Shown piece by piece: positions 12,286 to 21,720 of a stretch of DNA of 64,000 nt. The translations under genes and the position numbers were made by a program. The notes below the pieces were generated by a model. It had not been told where the DNA came from and ran no database searches. It saw only the letters and a program-made list of their open reading frames with translations. The DNA is taken from positions 12,481,224 to 12,545,223 of the forward strand of contig CM071586.1 of the NCBI GenBank assembly GCA_036426205.1, given 5' to 3'. This DNA comes from Ascaphus truei (lineage: Eukaryota > Chordata > Amphibia > Anura > Ascaphidae). Every line of letters begins with the position of its first letter. Position 1 is the stretch's first letter.

Positions 12286-12341
12286 GTCACATACGCAGTA
12301 TTTTACTCACTAATATATGTTAAACTTCAGCTGCTTATCTG

Positions 12342-13280
12342 TAGTTTCATATACTTGAAAATTTTTGCAGTATAGGTTGTAAGGAATCCGCTCCTGGGTT
12401 TTGCTGAAACCTTGTCCTTACAGAACCTTGCAGTTTCTAGGAAACTCCCCTTTGAACCTGCAATCAAGAATCACCTGCTTCTGCAATTAGACTGCAGCCT
12501 GCTTCTTGCTGCCTCCTATGCAGCTCTGTCTCATTGGCTGTCTGTTCTATTTAACTCCTGCCCCGCCCACCAGGAAGTTGCTGAGCATAGACTTTCTCTT
12601 GTAACTGTGTTTGCCACAGCATGTGTTTGGCCTGCCTGGCCTTCTTGTCATTGTTCTCAGTTACTGGCAGACTCCGCCGTGTTGCCGCGGTTACACTGAA
12701 GCCCCAGTGTTTCTTCTCCTGTCTGCAGTACCTGTTCCCTGCTTCCAGTGCAGAGGCCTGCATCGGTGTTCCTGTTACCTGCTGCATATTCTCCTTGTAG
12801 AGGCCTGCATCGGTGTTCCTGTTACCTGCTGCAATCTCCTGCTTCCAGTGGCTTCCACTACTCACAGCTGTACCCTGCTAGGGGTGCTGTTTTGTGCTGA
12901 AGCACTGGATCCCCTGTTCCTGTTCCTTTCTACGTTGGAGCACCTTCGCTCAAGCATCCTGTTGCCGAACCCCAGCATGGATCTCATTTACCCAGCCTTC
13001 TCCTATCCTGACCCCGGCTTGTCCACGGATTATCCTGCCTTCTCCTGTCCTGACCGAGCTTTGTTTGACCATGGAATTCGCAACCCGGATCAGGCTTCGT
13101 AGTATAAGGTTGGTGTATATCTATCCTCACCTCAGCCCCGCGGTCCGGTCCAGGTTTGTGGTGAGCACGTACGTTACATAGGTCTAGTATGACCATTTAA
13201 TTATAATTCATTTTCACACATTTTTGATGTGCTTCGACATTTTCTATATACCCAATGTCTCAGCCACAATGGTGCCCTTC
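12342..13280 (+). repeat. Triplicated locus, copy 1 (contains solo LTR 12378-13178)
   Basis: The solo LTR starts TGTAAGGAATCC and ends CACGTACGTTACA (801 bp) with TAGGT on both sides (12373-12377 and 13179-13183). The same LTR with the same TAGGT duplication recurs at 14844-15571, so the locus was copied after the LTR inserted. A TATTTAA box is at about 12549. After 13280 the similarity to copy 2 is cut off by the L1 fragment. Confidence 0.85.
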
Positions 13281-14808
13281 TCATTCACCCAAAAGTCCCT
13301 ATACAGACCACGAGGTGAGGCAGGGTTGCCTTCTCCATCCAAGCAGGAATCTCTTTATGTTGTCTGTGTCCGTGCGCGTTCCATGACCTCCAGTGGCAAA
13401 AAATGGAGGGGGGGGCGGTCTCCCCTCTCGGCGGCTGCTAGGGATCGGTGCACGAATAGTATGTAAACCTGTGTGTGGAGGGCAGTCTGTCCCGACGTCC
13501 AGGCGATGTGGTATGGACTGGGCCTGGTGATGTAGGGGTTCTCTCTGGGGCTCCTTCTCACGGCTCTCACGTGGGGGATTCTGCGCAGCATTGATGCTCA
13601 GGTATATGGCAATGGCCAACTAGGATTAACATCCACAGGTAAGCGGTGCTTGATTCGGAGGGATCACTTGCTCCTGCTTTGAGTCTGCGCCGCTATTCTC
13701 CGTGAGGAGCGGATTGATCTGTCCTCCTCTGTGTCTCTTGCGGGACGCTCGGCCTCTGACCACGAGGGCGGGGGGGAGAGGCCCAGTGCTCTAGCGAACA
13801 TAGACATTTCCTCCGGTCGTCTCAAGGCCAGGAACTTTCCGTTTTTGGAGGCAATGAGTTTGAACGGAAACCCCCAGCGGTATTTGATTCCGTTCTCTCG
13901 CAGGAACAAGGTGAGTGGTTTGATCTCTTTTCTTTTGTTTACTGTGGTTTTCGATAGATCACTGAACACTTGTAGGACCCCATCTTGAAAAACCACAGAG
14001 TCCAGTGCCCGGCAGGCATTTAATACTTTTTCTTTAGTGGAGTAACTATGAAATCTGACGATAATGTTGCGTCGTCTGTTAGGGTCTGCTGACCTAAGCC
14101 CTATGTGCCCTGTCGATTTCCATGTTTCTCTGATCCGTTTCGCCGCAGACTGCGATGACTAATTTAGTCAGATAGGGTCGCAGGAGGTCTGGGAGAACCG
14201 TCTCCGGGACGTTCCGAATTCGGAGGTTCTGCCTCCTGTCCCGGTTCTCATGATCCTCCATCTCCTCCTTGAGACCCGCGACCTCTTCTCCCAGCCGGAA
14301 GATTTTGTCCTCTGCCTCCATCAGTCTTTGGCGATCCTCTCCTTGCCTGAGCTCGATCTCGGCCGTCCGGTCTGCTAGGCCTGAGATTTTGCGCTTCAGC
14401 TCTGAGACTACCGCCTTTAGGTCGTCTTGCAACGAAGTGTGTAGTTTATTGTGCATATTCGTCATTAGTTCCTCCATGTAGGAGCGTGAGATTGGGTCCT
14501 CTGGGTTTGGATCTCCCATTGGCTGCTGGGGCCTGTTCGACTCGGCGGGAGAGCCGTGTGCTCCAGCGCCATCTTGCATCTCTGCACTTGCCTCGGGGCT
14601 CTTTTGTGAAGGGGGAAATATTTCGCTACTCCGTGAGTTGCAGTTTTTTTTACTCTCGCCTGCATTCTCCTTTTGCTCCTCCGTCTGTTGGTGGTTGGAT
14701 AAGTCGGAAAAACGCAGGGTAAAGTGATCAATTATTGTTTTTGTTAAAGAGGGTCCTCAGAGCTCTCTCAGCAGTCAACCATGCCGGATGACGTCACCGG
14801 AAGTCCCC
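13281..14808 (-). mobile_element. L1/Tx1-group LINE, 5' fragment
   Basis: The minus strand begins at about 14808 with a GC-rich leader (GGGGACTTCCGGTGACGTCA), continues through ORF1 and stops in the inter-ORF region at 13281. A LINE fragment that keeps its 5' end but lacks its 3' end is unusual, because target-primed insertion truncates the 5' end. A later deletion or unequal exchange between the flanking duplicated copies is the likely cause. Confidence 0.8.
13664..14579 (-). pseudogene. L1-type ORF1 protein (coiled coil and RRM), frameshifted
   Basis: From the Met at 14579 (MQDGAGAHGSPAESN), residues about 30-110 form a heptad-rich coiled coil (ELKRKISGLADRTAEIELRQ), followed by the RRM entry ENRDRRQNLRIRNVPE. 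This frame stops at 14094. The sequence continues in another frame with NIIVRFHSYSTKEKVL and FRENGIKYRWGFPFKL, ending at 13664. ORF1p is the trimeric RNA chaperone of L1 ribonucleoproteins. One frameshift near 14095-14105 breaks this copy. Confidence 0.85.
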
Positions 14809-16802
14809 GGTTTCATATACTTTAACATTTTTGCAGTATAGGTTGTAAGGAATCCGCGCTTGGGTTTTGCTGAAACCTTGTCCTTACAGAACCTTGTAGC
14901 TTCTAGGAAACTCCCCCTTGAACCTGCAATCAAGAATCACCTACTTTTGCAATTAGACTGCAGCCTGCTTCTTGCTGCCTCCTATGCAGCTCTCAGTCTC
15001 ATTGGCTGTCTGTTCAATTTACTGTAACTCCTGCCCCGCCCACCAGGAAGTTGCTGAACATAGACTTTCTCTAGTAACTGTGTTTGCCACAGCATGTGTT
15101 TGGCCTGCCTGGCCTTCTTGTCATTGTTCTCAGTTACTGGCAGACTCCGCCACGCGGCCGCGGTTACACTGAAACCCCAGTGTTTCTTGTCCTGTCTGCA
15201 GTACCTGTTCCCTGCTTCCAGTCCTGCAGAGGCCTGCATCGTTGTTCCTGTTACCTGCTTCCAGTGGCTTCCATTACTCACAGCTGTACCCGGCTAGGGA
15301 ATGCTGTTTTGTGCTGAAGCACTGGATTCCCCGTTCCTGTTCCTTTCTACGTTGGAGCACCTTCGCTCAAGCGTCCTCTTGCCGAACCCCAGCATGGATC
15401 TCATTTACCCAGCCTTCTCCTATCCTGACCCCGGCTTGTCCACGGATTATCCTGCCTTTGACCATGGAATTCGCAACCCGGATCAGGCTTCGTGGTCTAA
15501 GGTTGGTGTATATCTATCCCCACCTCAGCCCCGCGGTCCGGTCCAGGTTTGCGGTGAGCACGTACGTTACATAGGTGTAGTATGACCATTTAATTATAAT
15601 TCATTTTTACACATTTTTGATGTGCTTGGACATTTTCTATATACCCAATGTCTCAGCCACAATGGTGCCCTTCTCATTGCCATTGAAAGTGCCATGGGTC
15701 TTGCTGATCTGTTGTCAACTTAATTTCTGTGAGAGCACTCGGGATCAATCCTCTCATTGTATCCTTCTTGAGTGTTTCTTCCATGTAAGCTGCTCCGATG
15801 TGCATGGCTCTCGATTGGGATGTTATTGCTACTGTTGGTTTGCATACTGAAAAATACTTTCCTATAACACACTCTATTTTTCAGTCCATAGCGTCTTTGA
15901 AGGATACAGCTCCTCGACATGCAACTTCATTTTTCTAGCAATCCTTATGATTGCAGCGTAAACTTTAGGAGGGCTTCCCAAAAACCTGACCAATTTTTCT
16001 CAATAGAAATCATCCCAGCAAATCTTTTAAGAGCAAGCAATTTCTTGTCTGGCTGTGTCCACTCAGCCTCCATCACCCCCTTTATAACCTTGTGCAGGGG
16101 GAAATATCTAATCTTCCTTTGTGAGCCCATGAATAATTTCTTACTTCATGCGTTATTCTTCTGTGTCTTGTAACTCCAGTATTTACCTCATTGCCTTAAT
16201 TAAGGGGTCTACAAGGTCTAAATTAAAATCCAAATCTTCATCTAACCCCACCTGTTTGGATGAATCCCAATATTCGCCCCCGAATGTTGCTGAAATACAT
16301 CTGACCCCTCTGAAAAAGAGTCGTCTTGTCTAGACTTGTTTGTGATCGTGGCCTTTTGGGAGACTGCTTGCTTGCATGCTCAATCTGCACTATTTTCCTG
16401 ACTTTCTAAGTGCCTCCTCATACCACAAGCATAATAAAGGAATTCCGTGACTGTCACGACTATGACGTCATCACACATGCCACTTATAGACATGGGGACC
16501 ACTTCCGATCCTCAGCACTCACGTTGGATGCCATTACCAGCCCTTTAAGGCCTACCCTGGCCTTGTGTTTCACTGATTGTGTTCCAGAACACAGACACCG
16601 GCAGGTGCTTCAGGAGGGAGAGGCTGACGACTCCTGAATTGAACTGCACGGTGAGTCCTATTTCAAAATAACAAAACCTACTGCTACGCTGTAGGACAGA
16701 AAAAATACTGTCCTGTGTATAAGACGAGGGCCTTATAAACAGTACTATACCTACAGAAGAGTTTTCTGTCCTACTGGAGCTACAGGTGAGGAGCTATCCA
16801 AT
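14808..16802 (+). repeat. Triplicated locus, copy 2 (contains solo LTR 14844-15571)
   Basis: The solo LTR is again TGTAAGG...GTTACA flanked by TAGGT (14839-14843 and 15572-15576). It is followed by about 1.2 kb of flank (15577-16800) that is repeated in copy 3. Relative to copy 1 the LTR lacks two short blocks, near the second CAGAGGCCTGCATCG repeat and near GCCTTCTCCTGTCC. Confidence 0.85.
15780..16330 (-). pseudogene. DIRS gag-like fragment (copy 2)
   Basis: On the minus strand, a stretch near 16130-15945 reads FPLHKVIKGVMEAEWTQPDKK then FAGMISIEKNWSGFW. After a frame change it continues PPKVYAAIIRIARKMKL and FKDAMD. These resemble, from memory, the conserved core of DIRS-family gag proteins (PPKVDAAI...LKDPMD). 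Upstream, at about 16320-16170, a broken acidic region leads into it. Multiple stops are present. The identification is by motif resemblance only. Confidence 0.45.
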
Positions 16803-18395
16803 TTGGTAACCTGCTGCATCTCCTGCTTCCAGTGGCTTCCACTACTCACAGCTGTACCCTGCTAGGGTGATGTTTTGTGCTGAGCCTGGATCCCCTGTTC
16901 CTTGTTCTTTCTTTTACGTTGGAGCACCTTCGCTCAAGCGTCCTTGCCGACCCAGCATGGATCTCATTTACCCAGCCTTCCCTATCCTGACCCCGGCTTG
17001 TCCACCGGATATCCTGGCTTCTCCTGTCCTGACCGAGCTTTGTTTGACCATGGAATTCGCAACCCGATCAGGCTTCGTAGTATAAGGTTGGTGTATTCTA
17101 TCCTCACCTCACCCACCACCCCGCGGTCCGTTCCAGGTTGTGGTGAGCACAGTACTTTACATTGTCTAGTATGACCATTTAATTATAATTCATTTTACAC
17201 ATTTTTGATGCTCTTTTTCTATATACCCAATGTCTCAGCCACAATGGTGCCCTTCTCATTGCCATTGAAAGTGCCATGGGTCTTGCTGATCTGTTGTCAA
17301 CTTATTCTCTGTAGAGCACTCGGGATCAATCCTCTCATTGTATCCTGCTTGAGGTTTTCTTCCATGTAAGCTGCTCCGTTTGCATGGCTCTGGATAGGTG
17401 TTATTGCTACTGTGTTGCAACTGAAAAATACTTTCCTATACCAACTCCATTTTTCAGTCCATAGCTCTTTGAAGGATACAGCTCCTCGACATGCACTTCT
17501 TTTTTCCAGCAATCCTTTGATTGCAGCGTAAACTTTAGGAGGCTTCCCAAAAACCTGACCAATTTTTCTCAATAGAAATCATCCCAGCAAATCTTTTAAG
17601 AGCAAGCAATTTCTTGTCTGCGGTGTCCACTCGCCTCCATCACCCCCTTTATAACCTTGTGCAGGGGAAATATCTCATCTTCCTTTGTGAGCCCATGATA
17701 TTTCTTACTTCTGCGTTATTCTTCTGTGTCTTGTAACTCCAGTATTTACCTCATTGCCTTAATTAAGGGGTCTACAAGTTCAAATTACAATCCAAATCTT
17801 CATCTAACCCACCTGTTTGATGAATCCCAATATTCGCCCCCTGATGTTGCTGAAATACATCTGACCCCTCTAAAAAGAGTCTCTTGTCTAGACTTGTTTG
17901 TGACCGTGATCTTTTGGGAGACTGCTTGCTTGCATGCTCAATCTCACTATTTTCCTTTCCGACTTTCTAATGCCTCTCCTCATACCCAACATAATAAGAA
18001 TTCCGTTGACTGTCACGACTATGACTCATCACACATGCCACTATAGACATGGGGACCACTTCCGATCCTCAGCACCACGTTATGCCATTACCAGCCCTTT
18101 AAGGCCTACCCGGGCCTTGTGTTTCACTGATTGTGTTCCAGAACACAGACACCGGCAGGTGCTTCAGGGGGAAAGGCTAGACTCCTGAATTGAACTGCAC
18201 GGTGAGTCCTATTTCAAATAACAAAACCTACTGCTACGCTGTAGACAGAAAAAATACTGTCCTGTGTATGAACAAGGGCCTTATAACCATTACTATACCT
18301 ACAGAAGAGTTTTCTGTCCTACTGGAGCTACAGGTAGAGTCCTTGTGTTGTTTTTGTCTTTTTTTTTTGTGGTTTCTTTGATTGTTTTTCCAATT
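16803..18395 (+). repeat. Triplicated locus, copy 3 (partial LTR, many 1-base deletions)
   Basis: It begins inside the LTR (TGCTGCATCTCCTGCTTCC), reaches the LTR end at 17161 and repeats the 15577-16800 flank up to about 18350. Against copy 2 it shows many isolated one- or two-base deletions with few substitutions: TTGTGGTGAGCACAGTACTT, for example, and the loss of the G runs in the flank. That error profile resembles uncorrected long-read sequence more than normal divergence. Confidence 0.8.
17297..17890 (-). pseudogene. DIRS gag-like fragment (copy 3)
   Basis: This is the duplicate of the fragment at 15780-16330 in the third copy of the locus. The minus strand reads KIGQVFGKPPKVYAAIKGLL, followed by RGAVSFKELWTEKWS. 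Different indels from copy 2 open a different short frame here. Same uncertain family assignment. Confidence 0.4.
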
Positions 18396-18506
18396 TTGGT
18401 AACCCCACTGGTCCATTTGAAAAACATACATTAAGTAGAATAGGTATTAAATATGAGAAAGTCAATGAAATAAGAATATGTAATTGGTATTTAATGATTT
18501 GAGCAG

Positions 18507-18614
18507 GTGAAGTTAAAGATGAAATTGTACCAAGGGCTGAGCAAATAGAGGGGCTGGGTGTGAAGAGTCACCTGGAAGCCCAGGAGATGGAAAGCCTTGA
18601 AGGTACCAGCACAG
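18507..18614 (+). CDS. Zinc-finger gene, linker exon 2
   Basis: An exon of 108 nt between GAGCAG and GTGAAT, phase 1 at both ends. It encodes an acidic linker (EVKDEIVPRAEQIEGLGVKS, then HLEAQEMESLEG). The length equals that of the exon at 282-389 and the phase matches its neighbours, so both could belong to one transcript. No named domain. Confidence 0.65.
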
Positions 18615-18760
18615 GTGAATAGAACAAGTGTGAAGAAAGCAGTTCAGGGTCCATATTTCCCTTATGTGCAGAGAAAAATGATTACAATTCAAATTTATGT
18701 GTAGGTATGTTCTCAAGGAAATTAGAAAATTTCTTTAGCATTCCTTTTTTTAACCTTCAG

Positions 18761-18832
18761 ATTACTCTAATAATGTACCTGCTATGGCCCAGGGCCTGGC
18801 ATGCCATACTGTAGGTCCTGGTGTCATTCCAG
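18761..18832 (+). CDS. Zinc-finger gene, linker exon 3
   Basis: A polypyrimidine stretch and TTCAG acceptor precede a 72-nt exon that ends CCAG/GTAAAT. It encodes DYSNNVPAMAQGLACHTVGP and a few more residues, phase 1 to phase 1. It lies 146 bp after the previous exon and 426 bp before the finger exon. Confidence 0.6.
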
Positions 18833-19258
18833 GTAAATCATCTTTAAAATGCTAGTTTTCTATGGCTTGATCAGAATCCCAAGATCAGAATTCTGTTTGT
18901 CACCCTAGGGGAGATCCCCGAACATGTGATTGCTACCAATGGGGATCGCGACCCCGTGAAATCGCGTGGCCCATCTTTAGGAGCATCACCTTTACCTTAC
19001 AGGGTGGTGATATTATATGGCAGCATGGAGATGCGCCTTGTTTTTCTATTTGTTTTGTTTTCATATTCTGAATTGTCTTTGTAATAATTACATATAGAGA
19101 GATGGCAGGCAACACATAATGTGGCATAGAACATATAACCAAACTCGAAAGTGTTACCACCAAAAACCAATACCCCTCATTGTCAAATGATGCACATAGT
19201 GAATGAAATGTTAGATTATACTGTTATGATACACTCACTGTGATTTTCCTTCCAACAG

Positions 19259-20439
19259 ATGGATCCATGAGCTGGATCCACACTGCAGCGTGTTCAACAG
19301 ATAGGACAATGGAGAATATAAATTTCCCCTCAGAGGGGAAGTGTCATAAATGCAATGAATGTGGGAAACACTTCACTCGCAAATCTAATCTTGTTGAACA
19401 TCAGAAAACACACACAGGAGAGAAGCCTCATAAATACAATGAATGTGAGAAACAGTTTACTTACAAATCCAGTCTTCTTGAACATCAGAGAATACACACA
19501 GGAGAGAAGCTTCATAAATGCAAGGAATGTGGAAAACACTTCACTCGCAAATCTAAACTTGTTGAACATCAGAGAAAGCACACAGGGGAGAAGCCTCATA
19601 AATGCAATGAATGTGGGAAACAGTTTGCTTCCAAATATACTCTTGTTGCGCATCAGAAAACACACACAGGGGAAAAGCCTCATAAATGTAATGAATGTGG
19701 GAAACCGTTTACTTTCAAATCTGCTCTTATTGTACATCAGAAAACACACACAGGAGAGAAGCCTAATAAATGCAACGAATGTGAGAAACAGTTTACTTTC
19801 AAATCTAATCTTCTTGAACATCAAAGTTTACACACAGGAGAGAAGCCTCATAAATGCAATGAATGTGGGAAACCGTTTGCTTACAAATCCAGTCTTCTTG
19901 AACATCAGAGAATACACACAGGAGAGAAGCTTCATAAATGCAATGAATGTGGGAAACACTTCACTCGCAAATCTAAACTTGTTGAACATCAGAGAAAGCA
20001 CACAGGCGAGAAGCCTCATAAATGCAACGAATGTGAGAAACAGTTTACTTTCAAATCTAATCTTCTTGAACATCAAAGTTTGCACACAGGAGAGAAGCCT
20101 CATAAATGCAATGAATGTGGGAAACCGTTTGCTTACAAATCCAGTCTTCTTGAACATCAGAGAATACACACAGGAGAGAAGCTTCATAAATGCAATGAAT
20201 GTGGAAAACACTTCACTCGCAAATCTAAACTTGTTGAACATCAGAGAAAGCACACCGGAGAGAAGCCTCATAAATGCAATGAATGTGGGAAACAGTTTCC
20301 TTTCAAATCTGCTCTTATTGTACATCAGAAAACACACACGGGAGAGAAGCCTCATAAATGCAATGAATGTGGGAAATACTTCACTCTCAAATCTTATCTT
20401 ATTGTACATCAGAAAACGCACAGGAGAGAAGCCTCATAA
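19259..20439 (+). CDS. Terminal exon of a C2H2 zinc-finger gene: 13-finger array
   Basis: A TTCCAACAG acceptor at 19258 joins in phase 1 to [20 protein letters not shown], then fingers begin at about 19350. Thirteen Krüppel units follow, each 28 residues with [12 protein letters not shown] linkers (for example [18 protein letters not shown]). Finger 2 has lost its first Cys ([10 protein letters not shown]). Fingers 6-8 and 9-11 have identical proteins, showing a recent three-finger duplication. The family binds DNA in the nucleus and is usually transcriptional. The frame ends early at 20439 because CAGAAAACGCACAGG lacks two bases of the linker found in every other unit; further fingers continue in the next frame. 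The N-terminal effector domain must lie left of the window or at 282-389. Confidence 0.9.
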
Positions 20440-20606
20440 ATGCAATGAATGTGAGAGACAGTTTATTTACAAATCTAATCTTATTGTTCATCAGATAACA
20501 CACACAGGAGAGAAGCCTCATGAATGCAAAGAATGTAGGAAACAGTTTACTTTGAAATCTAGTCTTACTGTACATCAGAAAACACACACTGGAGATAAGC
20601 CACATA
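20418..20606 (+). pseudogene. Frameshifted fingers 14-15 of the same array
   Basis: Directly after the two-base deletion the +1 frame reads two more fingers ([18 protein letters not shown] and [18 protein letters not shown]), ending HTGDKPHT at about 20606. Repeat DNA then replaces the linker. These units would only be translated if the deletion is an assembly error or is polymorphic. Confidence 0.85.
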
Positions 20607-21150
20607 CAGTAAGGCTATGGCCCCGCTCCCTCAGTCAACGCTCCCGCACTGCAGACAGGCGGTGCGCTGACAGGCAATTGACCGCGATATGCGATCTGTA
20701 GGGAGCCGGAAAGGGGGGGGGGGTGCGTGGTAAAACTTGAATGAATATGCAAATCAATATATGATCCAGACTGCATGAGTCTTGAATTATAACTACAGTT
20801 TATGGATTTCTTTTGTCCTGAAATGTTCCCACTAGCTGTCACGTGAAGGATATTGTGTGGAAAAACAAACAGGAAAAAAAACCACCACACCACACACAAC
20901 ACACACAATACATACACACACATACATATACACACACACACACACTTTCCCCCCGCAGCTCCTTCCCTGCTCCTCTCCCAAGCCGCCTCCCATCCGTATC
21001 TCCTCCCCTCCTTCCTTCATTGGCTGACTGCCGCATCACGTGACGCGTCAGAGCTGCAAATCACTAGGAGCTTGCAGCATCGGCCGGCTGACGCATCACA
21101 GCACGCAGTCAGCCACGTCGGAAGGAGCCAATGGGGACCTCCACACACGG
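20607..21150. repeat. Repeat insertion inside the finger array
   Basis: About 540 bp with no finger similarity separates fingers 15 and 16. The ends are GC-rich (CGCTCCCTCAGTCAACGCTC on the left; CACGCAGTCAGCCACGTCGG on the right), and the middle holds a CA microsatellite. The two ends are loosely inverted (GACTG/CAGTC blocks) but I cannot define clean terminal repeats or a target duplication. Confidence 0.6.
20870..20947. repeat. CA microsatellite
   Basis: A (CA)n/(ACAT) tract of about 75 bp within the insertion. Confidence 0.9.
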
Positions 21151-21720
21151 GACCAAAGACTAAGTGTAATGACTGTGGGAAATGGTTTACTCACAAATAT
21201 AGTCATATTATAAATCAGAGATTACACACAGGAGAGAAGAAGCCCTAATTAATGAAGTGAATGTGGAAAACATTTTGCTACCAAATCTTGTTATACGTCA
21301 AAGAAACCACACAGGGGAGAAACGTCATACGTTCAATGACTGTGGGAAACACTTCTAGTATGTCCGCTCTTAATCGTCATAAGATAATTCATACAAGAGA
21401 AAAGCCTTATGCTTGAACTTAGTGTGGGAATTGCTTTACTCACAGGTCAAATCTTCTTCAACACCAGACAACTCGTACAGAACAGAAATAATGTTTGCCA
21501 TAAATGTGGGAAATACTTTGCTTCCAAATCTAATTTTACAGTATGTCAGAGAATAGACAAAGGAGAGAGACTTACGTTCAATATTTTTAGGAAAGCCGCT
21601 TTTATTGCATCAAAATTCACAATGTATTTTTTGCCTAAATGTGGGAAATGCTTTTCTGAAAACTCAAGTCTTACACACCAGACAAACTCATACAAGAGAG
21701 TATTGGAACTTTCCATGGCA
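21151..21720 (+). pseudogene. Decayed zinc-finger units downstream of the insertion
   Basis: Finger remnants continue in shifting frames: CNDCGKWFTHKYSHIINQ at 21170, then broken units with CGKHF-like and TGEK-like codons (21260-21340), CHKCGKYFASKSNFTV at 21500 and PKCGKCFSENSSLTHQ at 21640. Stops lie in several. The ancestral array was therefore at least about 20 fingers, and its 3' end is no longer coding. An AATAAA lies at about 21976 downstream. Confidence 0.8.

Noticed and set aside
12412..13181. Leucine/cysteine-rich ORFs of 95-163 codons
   Set aside because: They sit inside a noncoding solo LTR; equivalent frames are not conserved in the copies at 14844 and 16803.
16560..16650. Possible 5' untranslated exon (CTGCACG/GTGAGT) of the finger gene
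   Set aside because: The same sequence is duplicated at about 18110-18205 in repeat context and no open frame or promoter motif supports it.
19330..20605. Long ORFs on the minus strand and in the second plus frame across the zinc-finger array
   Set aside because: They exist because the 84-bp finger repeat keeps other frames free of stops; their repeated Phe/Met/Leu-rich or Asn/Arg-rich products have no domain.
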